Shown: piece by piece, positions 11,530 through 24,558 of the stretch
Position numbering within the stretch: position 1 is the stretch's first letter
Layout of the letters: each line of letters opens with the position of its first letter
Origin: Rotaria socialis
Lineage: Eukaryota; Rotifera; Eurotatoria; Philodinida; Philodinidae
Length of the DNA: 64,000 bases
Reading direction: 5' to 3'
Assembly (NCBI GenBank): GCA_905331475.1
Contig: CAJNYU010004083.1
Location: 1-64,000, forward strand
Translations under genes and position numbers: made by a program
The notes under the pieces: generated by a model
Told to the model about the DNA's origin: nothing
What the model saw: only the letters and a program-made list of their open reading frames with translations
Databases searched by the model: none

Positions 11530-13689
11530 ATAAGATCTAAAAATCGACAGTGAAGAGCTTGTATATTACATTATTTTCATGTGTTCAGTATGGTCACTAT
11601 GAATAAGAAGCATTTGGCACATTTAACTTCAACTCATTGTGAGTAAAATCTCTTTCTAAACACTTATCGAATAGATGAAAGCTGCTAGATTTTAGTGAAA
11701 TTTTCGTTGTATGGTTATCTCACGCCGCCTGCTACTTATTCTACCCAATCGGTACTGAGATAGCAAGTGTGTCTATGAGTTGGATTCGGTAATTGCTATA
11801 CTGACCAATTGTGTTTCATGTCACAACAATACTGCTTGTCGTGAATGGAAAGAATGTCGAAAGCCTACTCTTCACATTTGATACACTTCTTTCATGAATC
11901 TAACCAAATTCTGGTGCGCACAGAGACATGCACTACGACAAAATCAGTTTCAATCAAATGAATACTGAAAACTAGCAAATAACTTACTACCAATCTAAAA
12001 CTTCTCCTTTAGCCGATCAGCATTCTGAATTGTTCGGATAAGCGATGGTTATGATCGAGTGGTATGCACGTGCTTGCTGTAAAGATTTGAGAGGACGTTT
12101 ACAGCAGATTTCATTTGTCGATCATATCTCAAAGTACCTTTCCCTTTTCTTTCTCACTTCTGATTAAGGGTATCATATTCCTATTACCGTGGCCCATAAG
12201 TAGTAAGTAGAAAGTACACTGTAAAACAAAAAGTTCCATATGGAACTTAAAAAAGCGCCAGAGATTTGAAACAAAATCGAAATCTTTTTGTTTTTTCGTA
12301 AAAACATGCTTTCGTAGCTGAAATTTCTTCACAGTTCCCATGCACTCGATCTGCACTTGTACAACATGAACCGATGAACCTTTTCCTTTCACTGTCTATG
12401 TATTCTATTTCATGCAGCTTCATACAGTCGACATATATCCAATAGCTTAGCCCCTTAAAGTTAATCTACCCATTGTTTATATCTATCTTGTAATTTACCA
12501 TATGGATAATATCGATATCAACGTAAAATAAAAAGCAATGAATAAATAAGTTTGTTATTATTGAATTGTAAATTACCATATTGAGTTTCTCTTCAAGGTC
12601 TGTATGTGAGGCCTAATGGCAATATAAGCAACGAACCACCCACGCCCCGTCGATGCTCATGCATTCTGTTCCAGGAATATAGAAAAACAATTGTTTCTAA
12701 CAGATGTACTTTGCTCTCAAAAAATCGGTTTATTTTTTTATTTATTTTCCTTAATTGTATGATTATTTCAGACTCTTCTTGTCGCTCCCTCATATTGATT
12801 GTGATTTTTCACAAGCACAGTCATTTCAAACAAAAACAAAAAACCATTTGTTGATCAGTTTAATGGTTGTTATTTCTCTCAAAAAACTACCTACTTACGC
12901 TCAAAATATAACGACAACGTTCGATGGTGGTTTCGTTTTTATCAATGGCTGAGTATATTCTGTATGAATTTTTCTCTGAAACGACGCATTTTCTCAAGTA
13001 TTGTTATCTTCTGTGCTCTGTACTTTGACTGTTGCTCTCCATCCAGAATTGCACATGGAGCGATAAGGAAAGTTTCGACTATCCAACGCAATTAAATACG
13101 AGTATCAAGAGAAGAAAGGTAGAAAAGTTAAAACGGTAGTCAGCAGTCGCTCGATTTCTCTTAGTGATACACTGGAGAGAGCTTGCGTGTCCTGTTAGTT
13201 TTTAATATAATTTCATTACTTCTTAAGTGTGAGAGTGTAGGTATGAGGTTTGACAGCCGATGTTCGTTTCATCAAACACTCACAATGACACCTACACTTG
13301 GCAAAAATTAACAACAAAGATTTTCTATTGTGCAAGTTTATTTATTTTTTGTTTTTATTATATTGCATCACACATAAATTGTCATAATAAGAAAGAAAGA
13401 AAAACAAATGAGCCCACGTAATTATCTACTTCCTTTTGATTGAAATCATCTAGCAAATGAATACATAATATGCAAACAAGAAGAATAAATGTAAAGAAGA
13501 AAGAACTCTATAATAAATGTACAAAGGAGAGTTAAATCGAGCACCGGACATTTGAATAGTTCGGTAAAGGCCAACAGAGAGAGCGAGCGAGAAAAGCAGA
13601 AGGAAAGAAGTGCATTGGTTCAAATAGTTGATAAATATTTGATCACTGTTTTTTTTAAATTGAATGCAAATACAAATAAAGTAAAAATT
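11530..13689. other. Non-coding spacer, 2.1 kb
   Basis: No gene supported. At about 12217-12248 the words TACACTGTAAAACAAAAAG and TTCCATATGGAA resemble an element end, but no partner end was found. It separates accessory DNA from the core-gene block. Confidence 0.4.
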
Positions 13690-16600
13690 TTAATATGTTT
13701 CATCGACTTCATTACAATCATGACCGAATTCTTCACATTTTTCGCAATACAGTCTTGCTGGAGGTATGACTCGTTCATGTGAATGATGATCGTCAATCAT
13801 TGAATTTTGTTTTGGACAATCATCAGTATCATGTTCATCGAATATTTCACACATGTCACCTACACAAAGAGAGAGAGAGAGAGAGAGAGTGGTAAATAAA
13901 TAATAAACAAAATTGTATTCTTAAACTTACAGTAAAGTCGAGGAGCAGATGTTTTTGTTGTAGTAGCAGTAGATTCAGGCAATCCATTATCATCAACAAA
14001 TGGATTTTTTAGAAATTCAATTTCTTTTGCCAAATGTTCATTGGTATTACGTAACTCGACGATAACATCATTGAGAAAATTGATTTGACTTTCTAATGTT
14101 GCTCGATCATCTTTATTTGCATTGACATCGATTTGTTTTTTTAATTTTTCTATCTGATATTGTGCTTCAGTTAATTCGTATTCAATTTGTTTGACATTAG
14201 TAGTTGAGCCTGACGTGGCTTTATTTTCCAAACTTTGATGTGCTTGTTGAAGTTGATTTTTTAACCGAAGTTTTTCTTGTTCATGTTCAAGATTACTATT
14301 TTCAGTTTCAAGAAGAAATTCACCTAGAACATAGACATGTATAATGATGTATCCTTTTCCGATAAAGTCAAGCAAAATTACTTTTCATTGATTGTATTTT
14401 GAATTCATATTCATCAATTTTTTCTTTTAATAGTTTCTCAACATTTTGTCTATCTTCTGAACGGCGACGTTCAAAATCTGTATGTTGACTAATTTGTTTT
14501 TCAATAATTTCAACTTGAGTTTGTTGAAGATCATTGATTTGTTTGGTTAATTGATCGATCAATGCTTGTTTTTCATTAACCACATTATCGTTCGTGTTTT
14601 TCAATTGTTCATTGGATGCCAAATATTTTTGATATTCATTTTGAAGGTGATGATGTTTATTTTGTAAATCTTCAAAATCTGTTTTCAATGTTTCATTGAT
14701 TGCTTGTAAATTTTCAGTCTTAAAATAAAGAACAAAGTAATCAATAAAAATGGATTGAAGTGCGAGTCTTACACGTTGAACAAATTCACTTTGTGTTTCT
14801 GCATTGGTTTGATATTTTTCATCGAATTCTTGTTTTAATTGATTTATTTTACGTTCAGTTTCTTGCTGAATTTGTTCGATTTGTTGATGTAACTCTTGAT
14901 TTTGTTCACTCAATTTTTGTATTTGTTCATTTTTCTCAATAAATTCATTTGTTTTTGTGCGATCTGGAGAGAACGAGAAAATTACATATCGATAGATTAG
15001 AAAAAAAAACAAACTTTGATTTTCTAATTCGATTATTTGTATTTTATAAGATTCAATTTGTTGTTCCAAATCGTGTAGTTTAGTTAATTCAGTTCGAAGA
15101 TCTTGTGATTCACGAATAGCTTGGTCACGCTTAGTTTGATATTCTTTGATTTGTACTTCATAATGACTTTCTCTTTCATTTAATGCCATATTTTGAGTAC
15201 GATCTCGATCTTGTAATTCTGTTAATTCAGTTTTAAGAATTTCATATTGCCGTTCATAATCTTGTTTTAATGTATTGATAGTATCGTGGAATTTTTTCTC
15301 ATTGGACGTTTTTTCTTCTTGTATTTCATGCGTTGATTGTTCGAGTTTAGCTTGATAGTCTTTTATTTGTTGTTTATAATGTGATTCACGTTCGTTGAGA
15401 GTTGTATTGGCTTTTTGTTCTGTAGGATAAAAACAACAATTTTAAGAAATAATGAAGAAACTAAAAAAGATGATCTAACCTCGTTCAGATGATTCATGCT
15501 GAAGTTGTTCACATTTCTTTTCATATTCTTGTTTTAATGTATTGATTAAGTCATTGGCTTGTTTCTCTTTTGACCTATTTTCTTCTTGAATTTGTTTTAA
15601 TTCGAGACAAAGTTGTTCTGATTCACGATTTACTTCATCGATATTTGATTGATACTGTTTCATTCGTTGTTCATATTCAGATTCACGCTCACTAAGTGTC
15701 GAGTTGGTTGCTTGAACTAGACGAAAGAAAAATCACAATCTGTTTTACGGAGACAATTATTGTGCCCTACCTCGATTTTCCAAGTCAGCTAGTAGTTTTT
15801 GATTTTGTTTTTCTAAATCAGGAATAATATTTTCCTGATAGTTTTTCAGTTCAACAAGTAAATTATTTGTTTGCTTTGCATTTAATTCTTTTTCTTGCTG
15901 TAATGTTGATAGTTGAGATTGAATCTAAACAATAAAAAGGCATCCACTTATGTTAAGGTCTACGATTTTGCGCCTGAATCTAACCTCTTGTATTTCGTTG
16001 ATAGATTGTTCAATTTTTGCTTGTTGCTCTTTGAGTTGTTGTTCATAGAGAGTTTCTTTTTCAGACGATGCAATACCTTGATTTTGTAGATCGATTATTT
16101 GCTTTTTAAGTTGTTCAGTTAAATCATGAAATTGTTTATCTTTATTATTTAATTTTAATTCATATTCAGCTACGATTGTTTCCGTATTATTTGTTTGACT
16201 AATTGTTAAATCATTATAATATTTTTTTTCCAATTCATTTAGACGAGTTTTATAATCATTTTCCGATGATTCCTGTTGTCGTTTTAATTCTTGACGATGT
16301 TCATCGAGTAGAGTTTGCTTTTCAAGAATTAATTTTTGATTCGTTGCTTCAAGTTCAACATGTTTTTCTTTAATTTTTTCATAAATATCATTATCATTGG
16401 GTGATAATAAACGATAACCTTCAGGTATTGCTGATGTCGTTGAATTATCTTTATTAACATCGTTTAATTTATATTCTTCTAATTGAAACTCTAAATCTTC
16501 TACATGTCGATTGATTTGATATTGCTCTTTTTTTAATTCTTCATTTTCTACTATTTTAACATCATATTGTTGTTTAAATGCCAATAAACGACTTTCCATT

Positions 16601-17948
16601 TCATCCACTTGTTGTGCTGCACGAGAAAATTCTAAACGATCTTGTTCACGTTGTGATTGCAATTTCTCAATGAATATATCTTTTTCTTTTATTGTTTGTA
16701 CTAAACTTGACATTTGATTTGACGATGGTGTTACGGCAGCTAGCGTGGCAGCTGCTTGTGTTAATAACGATTTTGTATTGGGTGTGGTATAAATATTTGA
16801 ATTTGTTGGTAATTTTTGTTGTTGAGATTTAGCTGGTGTACGCGTTGGTATACGACTAATACTATTGGATGATGTCGAAAATTCAGATAGATTAGAATGA
16901 AGCGATTCTTGACTTGTTGAGCGTTGTAATTGACGATTATTATTCGTACTTGAAGATACGGAGGCTTTCCGTAAATTAATTTGAGATTGTGTCATTTCAC
17001 TGGCTACTTTTTCAACACGCGCCAATGGTGAAAAAAGTCCATAACGTTGTTGACATGTAAAATAGCGTTTTCCACTAACACTACCATCATTTTTACCCAT
17101 TGCTTCATCAAGTTGAATACCACACCAAACACCTTCAGCAACATGAATTTTACCAAGATATTTCAGGACACCGAATTTACTTCCACTAACAACGACTCGA
17201 TCACCGACGCGAAGTTCTGGAGACGATGCTACTGGTGGCGGTGGTGGTGGTTCAGCTAATATAGTTTGATCGTTAGTATTGGTACTAGTATCAGCTGCTA
17301 ATGTTGTATTTATTAATGTTGTATCAGCATCTTCTCCTAGAAAGAAGCAGATTATTTTTAGAAAATTATTTTTTTGTAGAGTACCTTTATCTAAATTAGA
17401 CGTTGAAGTATTATTGGATGGAGTTTTTTGAGCTTTTACTGGAGCAGGTATATCATTACTACTATTAGCACCATTTGGAGTAAGACGTTGTATTTTAGTT
17501 GATCGACAGAATAAACCGCGATTGACTTCAGTTTCAAAATAGCGAGTTCCTTCGTATGAGCCGTCTTAACAAAAAAAGGAATATACAGAATATGAATCGA
17601 ATTTTCAAATTTTCTCACCATTCTTGCCTTGAACATCATCAAGAATAATTCCGATCCATTCACCTAAATTATGTTTTAGTAGAAAAAACACGAAGCATTA
17701 TTTCTAGAAATAATCATACCATCAGCAAATTTAGTTGGACCAATAAATGCTATGGTTCCTGGTTTACCATTTGTCGTAATTCGATCACCAACAGTATATT
17801 GACTATTTGATGAATCTCCTCCAGTTGGACTTGCTTGTTGTGATGATATTACAGTTGTCGATGGTTGTTGAGGAGGACGAAGACCAGATTTTGCAGTATT
17901 TGCAGGTTTTGGTGTTACTGGTAAACGGCTGGTCGGCACTTTACTCAT
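13690..17948 (-). CDS. CLIP1: CLIP-170-like microtubule plus-end protein
   Basis: Eleven exons (17948-17720, 17663-17619, 17564-17385, 17336-15985, 15924-15771, 15716-15480, 15419-15015, 14963-14773, 14718-14382, 14323-13931, 13859-13690) sum to 1230 residues. CAP-Gly 1 is at about residues 51-120 (VGDRITTNGKPGTIAFIG, GKNDGSYEG). CAP-Gly 2 is at about 185-255 (VGDRVVVSGSKFGVLKYLG, GKNDGSVSGKRYF). A Ser-rich linker follows, then a long Gln/Glu/Lys coiled coil (about 390-1150), then two CCHC-type knuckles (LYCDMCEIFDEHDTDDCP and LYCEKCEEFGHDC). The protein ends in DETY, matching the EEY/F-type tail of CLIP-170 (DETF in human, from memory) that CAP-Gly domains bind. The family tracks growing microtubule ends and links them to dynein-dynactin. 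An AG lies 1 nt before the ATG. Confidence 0.93.
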
Positions 17949-18171
17949 GCTAAAAATTCCGTTTACTATCTATAAGATTACATTCATTTTTTTTTATTTA
18001 TCAATCAAAATACAATAAGAAATAGAATACATTCATTCAAGTTTATTTTATGATATATATAATTTTGTTTTTGTTCATGACGTTCTAAGCTTCACAACAT
18101 TCCTGAGTATAATAGAGAGACAAAAATAATACTATACAATTTTTTGTTTTTTTTACAGCCTATACAATATT

Positions 18172-18528
18172 TTATTTAGGTCGATGAATAACTCGGCGAA
18201 TTTCACTATCTGATAATGGTATACCAGCAAGTACTTTTGAAATAATATCTGAATGTTCTCTTTCATCTTTTGAATTTTGGTTTGGTGGAATCGGTTGTTT
18301 CTTAGCAACTGTATCTTCAGTCTTCAGATTGAATGCTTTATTGTAATAATCATTTGTTACTTTAGGCGGTTGTGTTGGTATAGGTGCATGTACTCGACGT
18401 GGCCGTTCGATACGTGTGGAACTTAATGCTGGATTGAGAATTACATTCATGTCAATATCATTTTCATCATCTTCAATATCATGATGGGAAATTTTGTTTT
18501 TTGAATGATTTGAAAGATTGCTAAGCAT
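18172..18528 (-). CDS. Small conserved-looking protein, function unknown
   Basis: The frame starting at the internal ATG 18528 gives 118 residues (MLSNLSNHSKNK...). It has a very acidic patch (DIEDDENDID), a basic RIERPRRVH stretch, a Pro/Gln-rich middle, and a C-terminal helix-like IISKVLAGIPLSDSEIRRVI. It is probably disordered apart from that helix. The ATG is preceded by TATTTTTAG at about 18550, which may be a trans-splice or intron acceptor; no upstream coding exon with ATG is visible. Unrecognised family. It lies between the VRK and CLIP genes on the same strand. Confidence 0.5.
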   Translation of the reverse strand: MLSNLSNHSKNKISHHDIEDDENDIDMNVILNPALSSTRIERPRRVHAPIPTQPPKVTNDYYNKAFNLKTEDTVAKKQPIPPNQNSKDEREHSDIISKVLAGIPLSDSEIRRVIHRPK

Positions 18529-18663
18529 ATTTAATGTTGGCGTGCCTAAAAATACAAAATGTGTAGAGAATAGTGTGATGCTCTTCTGAGGGTATGTTTG
18601 TTGCACTGAATGTTTTATCTCAAAATTAAATATATTTATTCAAAAGTGTGGTTAAAAAAAGAA

Positions 18664-18839
18664 CTATCGTTTGAAAATTTTTCTTTTCGAATTTCTGTCT
18701 GTTTTTTTGGAACGAGCACGCTTACGCGCAGAAAGCATTTGAATGGGTGGCGATGGTGAACGTGTTGCATTTCGACTTTTTCTTCGATCACGATCACGTG
18801 AAGCACTTCGTGCGCGATTTGTTGTTACTGTTGTTGTTG

Positions 18840-18875
<36 letters not shown>

Positions 18876-20013
18876 TCGCTGGACGACGTGGTGAATTTCT
18901 TTTCTTGGGTACTTGAGGTTTTTCGTCATCTTCTTCTTCGTCGTCATGTTTTACTAAATTAATAATTGGTTTTCGTGATGAAACTGCACCAATTGATGAA
19001 CGTCGTTGACGAGATTTACATGCAATTATTTCTCTTAAACGTTGATAATCACCTTTATCAGTATAATTCATTTCTATAATTTCTCGAAAAAATTGTGTTA
19101 AAGCATCAAGCATTTTCGATGAAATTGAATTCTTATTTGCGAATATACTTCGAACAAAACCCGATGGATCACTACGTGCTGTCATTTTAGCTTGTTGAAC
19201 GCGTGCACCATCCGTAATTGTTATCCATGGTAAACGTGCACCGAGCCAATGCAACATATTATAAAAGAGAATTTCCAAATCACCTCGAAACGATGGTATA
19301 GCACCACGATGAACATCGATGGACGTAAATTCTAGGGTGCCTTCGTGTCGTCGCTGAATTTTTTCTTCATATTGTAATGAAGCTTTTCGACTGAGGCCAT
19401 AATCAAGTAAATAAATATGTACAGAATCGTTCATAAGAATATTTTCAGCTTTAATATCAGCATGTACATAACCGTGGGAATGCATATATTCAAATGTATC
19501 AAGTATTTGTTTGCCGATGGATTGTACACGTTTCTCATCGAGACAATGGCCAATATTATTATTCGATAAATGTAATTCAGCAGCAAGTGTTTGCTTATAA
19601 AATGGAATGATTAGAAATCGATAACGACGTTTTGATGTTGGACTAACGTGCATGCCGTGTGCAACTAATTGTGGTACACCTAAATGATCAAGTTGATTGG
19701 CTTTAATAAATGTATCTTGTAAAGTTTTTTTTCCTAATTGCAAATAGAAATGCATTTCACAAAAAAGTGGTCCATTGGAATCAGGTTCGACTTTAACAAC
19801 ATAAATTGGCGTTTTTGCTGATGTACTACGACATTCATAGATACAACCGAAACCACCTTGTCCAATTGTATTACCAATTGACCATGTTTTATGACAAAGA
19901 TCTGTTAGAATAGTACCATTTGCAAATGGTTCAGCCATTTCATATAAAGAAGCCGCACCGCCTTTCTTTCGACCACCGGAAGCGGCATTGCCTGCTGTAC
20001 GTTTTGGTGGCAT
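18664..20013 (-). CDS. VRK1: Vaccinia-related kinase (VRK1-like)
   Basis: Intronless frame, 449 residues from ATG 20013 (an AG lies 3 nt upstream; a 9-codon upstream extension starts without that context). Kinase motifs: IGQGGFGCIYEC loop, VVKVE lysine, HADIKAENIL catalytic loop, LLDYGLS (DYG in place of DFG, typical of VRKs), and EGTLEFTSIDVHRGAIPS then FRGDLEIL, a VRK-type activation segment. The tail is acidic and then strongly basic with SR/RS runs (RSASRDRDRRKSR), suggesting nuclear localisation. It holds a poly-Ala/poly-Thr run at about 18830-18872 coded by a GCA/ACA repeat. VRK1 phosphorylates chromatin factors such as BAF and histone H3 in the cell cycle. Confidence 0.93.
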
Positions 20014-20447
20014 AATCTTAAAATACAAATAAACAAACAAAAAGAAAAAAGATATTTTTATCGCTCATTCTTGATTCTTTAGTAAATATATAAAAGAAAG
20101 GACAAAGAAATTTTCTGGACTAACATTTCGTTTTTTTTTCTGTTTTTCTTCTCTCTCAATGCATGTCTGTTTTCATATATATATATACATCTTACGGAGA
20201 AATTTAAAGTACCAACACATACGAACAAGAATAAAGAAACACAAGAGAAATAACATATACTGTTTTATAAAAACAAACAAACTTTTTTTTTTCTATATAC
20301 AATGTGTTGTATGAGAGAGACATATGTTCAAGTGATTTCTATTCGGATGATTTCGCTTCTATTTTCACTGTAATTGATCTAGCTCTCGTTTTATATTATC
20401 ACATTGAATATACAAAGAGAAAAGTCGAATATTTATCACAAATAGAA
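20014..20447. other. Intergenic spacer between VRK and TAF5
   Basis: AT-rich, with TTTTTTTT and ATATAT runs. It contains the VRK 5' region and the TAF5 3' flank; no gene. Confidence 0.4.
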
Positions 20448-20467
20448 TCAATTTTTTGCTTTAGTTG

Positions 20468-20509
<42 letters not shown>

Positions 20510-23104
20510 TTGTTGTTGTTATTGTTTCGTTTGGTGGTATGAATACACCAAAACCGAGTAATAAATTACGACGAGTAAAATGTATTAACGTAGTAGATGT
20601 TCGTTTTGTACGATAGGTAACAAGTTCATATTTTGATGTTGGTGTAATACGTTGAACAGTATCTAATTTTCCATCGTCTTTATCTTTAATTAATTGTCCG
20701 AAATTCCAAATTCTCATGGAGAAATCAACACTTCCGGTACAAAGAATTGAACCATCACGAGATAGATCCATAGAAAAAACAGCATCCGAATGACCGAGCA
20801 AACATGTAACCAAAGAGCCATTACTACAATCCCATATCATTATTTGTCGATCGTATCCAGCTGATATTAAATATTTACCATCTTTTGAAAATTTTAATAT
20901 ACAAACATTTAATTTATGCCCAGACATTTGTCTTATGGGTTTCAATTGTTGTCCTTCTTTAGATTCTAATAAATCCCATATTTTTAAAATACGATCTGCT
21001 GATGATGTCGCGATATAATTTGAATTCGGATGGAAACATAATGCTTCCATATCATTGCAACCATCAGTAAATATTCTTAATGTTTGTGCATGTTCAATAC
21101 ACCATAAACGTGCTGTTTTATCAAGTGAACATGAAGCAAAATAATGTCCGAACGGACCAAATTGAACATCGAATACAGGTTGAGTATGACCACGAAACGT
21201 AATTAAGCATGTCCATGTTAATAAACTCCATAGACGAATAGTACAATCTTCTGAGCATGAAAGTAGAAACCATTTCTCACGTGACATCGATAAGCCATAG
21301 ATCGGCCCTGTGTGACCACATAGAATACGTTGATTATGAAGTATATCCGAATCATTATTGCTTGGGTCATCTTTATTATTATTATTATCATCATCATTAG
21401 TCATCATTTGTTCATATACATGTTCATTTGATTTATCTAATCTTTCGAGTTCATGTGGAAGTTTCATGGTTGATAATTTTTGACGATTTAATGAATATAC
21501 ATAAATAATGGAATTTTTACCACCAACAGCAAGTAGTGTTGAATCTTCGGATATTTCTTAAAATATTATTTTTTGTGGCAATTTTCTTTTCTTTTTCTAT
21601 GAATTAACTTACCAAGGCAATTGATTTCCAAATAACCATTTAACAAAGTATAATAGCAACAAGATGGTAAATTATCAGGTGTTATTTTTAACATTCGTGA
21701 GTAGTCTTCTACAATACACAGACGAGAATTAAACATAATTTTATGCTCTTATAGTACTAATCTTACCTTGAAATGTATTAATTAAATCCATTCGTTCGTG
21801 TTCTCTCAGTTCTGGAATAGGTATTCTTGTGAGTTGTGGCGCATTTGGATCAACTTTTAATGAAGCTTTACTTTGTCGTTGATTGAAAAAATCTTTTTTA
21901 AGTTTTTTTCGATTTTTCGATGTTGATGGTTGATCATCACCAGCACCATCTTCATTATCGCCACCCGCTGATGACGCAAGAATTGATTTATGTTGTAGTA
22001 TCCGCGTCAGATCATGATCTCGCAGTAAACCAAAATACATTCGATTTGTATTATCTTCAGTTTTGATTTCACCAAGACGACCACCACTCAGTAAACGTTG
22101 AGTTTCAGCATTACGTGCACTACCATCATTAATTTCAAGCTAAAATGAATGTAATCATTTCATAAAAAGAAAAGTTTTAATTGGTTTTTTTCTTTTACTT
22201 GAAAATAAGCTTGAACAATTTTCGTTAATAAAGGATATTTTTGTTGTTTAATTAAAAATTGATCGAGTAATTCAAGTGATGCATTACATAATTTAATCCA
22301 ATAACGTCCATTATGACGAAATGATTTTACATATTCACTTTGTGCTATTTGTTCTTTGGAAACTAATGATTTAATACGGAAAAGATCATCTTTATGTGAA
22401 GCAAAAACTGTTGCTTGTAAAAGTGTATTTTTAACATAGGTCATAAAAAATCGTTGAGCTTCTTCAAGATGATCTTTCTCGACTAAATCTAAATACATAT
22501 GAACAAATAGTGGATAGATTAATTGAGCAAATTCATGTCGACTCGAATCCGGTTGTTCTTGTACATAGGCTATGTAACCATCAAGTGCATTAAAATAAGG
22601 TTCACTAATGGAAGATGTTGTCTTGTTAAATAATGATTGATATTCTTTTTTTAGAGTTTCAATCGATTCAGTCATATTATTATCTTGAAGTACACGAAGA
22701 ATTTTCATGAATTCTTCTTGTGGAATCTGTTGAGAAGATTGCGATGGTGTTGTACGTTGTTGTTGTTGTTGTTGTTGATCTGTTGCTGGTCGTTGAAGAA
22801 ATGGTGAACGCGTTTGAGATGTTTGACCAGACGATGATAACGATATATTTGCAGTTGAATTCGTTTGAGTATTAATGCCATTTAAATTTATAGATGCTGT
22901 CATACCACTATTCGATGTTGCTGAGAGTATATTGGATGATGAAACAATTTGCTGTTGACTAGAATTATTATTATTATTTGGAATTATAAATGACATTTTT
23001 GATGTATTGGATGGAACAAATAAAACATTATTATTTGAATTTGTTGTATTTGATATTTGATTTTGAGACGATGGTGATGTGGTGGATGAAGATGAAAAAT
23101 GCAT
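20448..23104 (-). CDS. TAF5: TFIID subunit TAF5 (LisH-like, NTD2 and WD40)
   Basis: Four exons (23104-22199, 22139-21767, 21708-21613, 21556-20448) give 827 residues. The N-terminus is a Ser/Asn/Gln-rich low-complexity arm with a CAG-type Q run (about 22756-22779). A LisH-like helix pair follows (EEFMKILRVLQDNNMTESI), then the TAF5 NTD2 domain (FNALDGYIAYVQEQPDSSRH, FAQLIYPLFVHMYLDLV). After a charged linker come six WD40 repeats, for example GHTGPIYGLSMS...DCTIRLW, DKTARLW, DRILKIWD, DRQIMIWD and FSMRIWN. The C-terminus ends in a Thr/Ala homopolymer from a GCA repeat at about 20470-20510. TAF5 scaffolds TFIID at Pol II promoters. TAF5L is the alternative, but length and domain order suit TAF5. 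Confidence 0.93.
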
Positions 23105-23351
23105 TATAATCTATTTTTTGCTTTTGAAATTACGTACTATCCATTTAGTGAATAGATAAAAAATAAATGTATGGATTTCTATCTAAAATGAAAAGAACAA
23201 AATTGATTTTAAGACTTTTGTTTTCTGCCGAAAATATCTGATCGATTTTGGTTTTTCATTTCAAGACCTTTTTTTTCTGTGTGTGAAAGTGGAAAAAACA
23301 TTTTTATAACAAAGAAAGTTTTTACTAGAACAACAAATATTCTTATATTGT

Positions 23352-24047
23352 TTATACTGCTCCACCGGTTGTACTTGGTCCTTCACCACCGGGTACAAGC
23401 ATAGCAACATGATTGCCATTCAATAGTATTTGATCGAGTTTTGTTATACGACTACCACCATCCGGTAACGTTTCAAATTCGGTCACCTGAATAAAACAAA
23501 AAAATATCATGATCATCATATTCAATAGAAAGCTTAATTTCCTTCTTAAATCTAACAGTCATATAGAATCGGATTTCATATTTGTCCTTCCTACCCTTGT
23601 TTTGTCTGATGACGAGTCGTATATAAATATTAAATTATGCAAAAAAAATGCGCGGTAAAAGAACAATAACGCCGTCATGTGATTATTTACAACTGAATAA
23701 AGTATTTCGATTGCGATTTAAACAAATTGATGTATTTTCAAACAGAAAAAGTTCAATCCTTATCAGATTGGAATGTCTACAAATCATGTTTAACATAATA
23801 ATAAACTTACATCCTCAAGTACCATGTTCACATAATCATCAAAACCAAGTAATGTTCCGACGATTTCTTTATCGGATTTCATAATAACATGAATTCTTGA
23901 TCCAATACATTTATCAACAAGTTCCAATGGTAACAATTGAACAACAGTAACCGACGGAGTGACTGTTGGTGGCGCACTAACTGTTGCTGGTGTCGTTGAT
24001 AAGCTAATGCTATCGCCTGTAGATGTTGGTCCTTGTGATGTTGCCAT
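23352..24047 (-). CDS. LSM5: U6 snRNA-associated Sm-like protein LSm5
   Basis: Two exons (24047-23811, 23486-23352) give 123 residues. An Sm fold occupies roughly 43-112: Sm1 has [18 protein letters not shown] and [15 protein letters not shown], and Sm2 has [15 protein letters not shown]. This is the ring subunit of the LSm1-7 (mRNA decay) and LSm2-8 (U6 snRNP) heptamers. Residues 1-40 are a Ser/Thr/Pro-rich extension absent from the roughly 91-residue animal proteins. The intron splits the two Sm motifs. The neighbours are TAF5 downstream (about 250 bp) and the receptor kinase upstream, same strand. Confidence 0.93.
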
Positions 24048-24558
24048 AGTTTCAAGTCAAATCAGAAAAAGTATATACTGAAACAAATATAATTATACGA
24101 ATAAGAAATAAATTTTATTCGTTATAAATTCGCACAACGATATCATTGCTATATTTGTTGATTTTTTTCTCATGAATAAAATGAATACAATAGACGCACG
24201 TACACGTAGATACCGAAGACGTTTGAAACAAAAACAAGAGAGCGCGCGCGAGAGAGAGAAAGAAATAAATGATATTTTTCGTTTCCAAATCTTAATTTTC
24301 GGTAATCAATAAATGGACATCTGACAGTTAATTCTTTGTATTTTTGTTTTCTTTCTTCTATTAGTTTATAACACAACTGTACAGAGTTCGTAAGACAAAA
24401 CGGACGTACATATGAAAAATGGCAAAAAAGAAAACAGTATATGAACTGTTCAAAGAACTAGTGAAAAAAGAAAAACAACATAAATTTAAGATGAGAAAAA
24501 GAAAAAAACAAAAAGCGAGCAAACTATCTACATATGAAAAGATATTTCTGTATAATAT
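24048..24558. other. Spacer between LSm5 start and receptor gene end
   Basis: AT-rich, with a short GCGCGCGAGAGAGAG run at about 24240-24260. A Lys-rich open frame on the plus strand at 24419 overlaps the receptor's 3' end and is not credible as a gene. Confidence 0.5.

Noticed and set aside
12217-12400. TACACTGTAAAACAAAAAG resembling the end of the 149-bp element
   Set aside because: No mirrored partner end or target duplication was found; the match is short and AT-rich.
18747-18962. Plus-strand open frame with a Leu run
   Set aside because: Antisense shadow of the Ala/Thr-coding repeat in the VRK gene.
20304-20561. Plus-strand open frame with a long Cys run
   Set aside because: Antisense reading of the GCA repeat at the TAF5 C-terminus; no start context or homology-like features.
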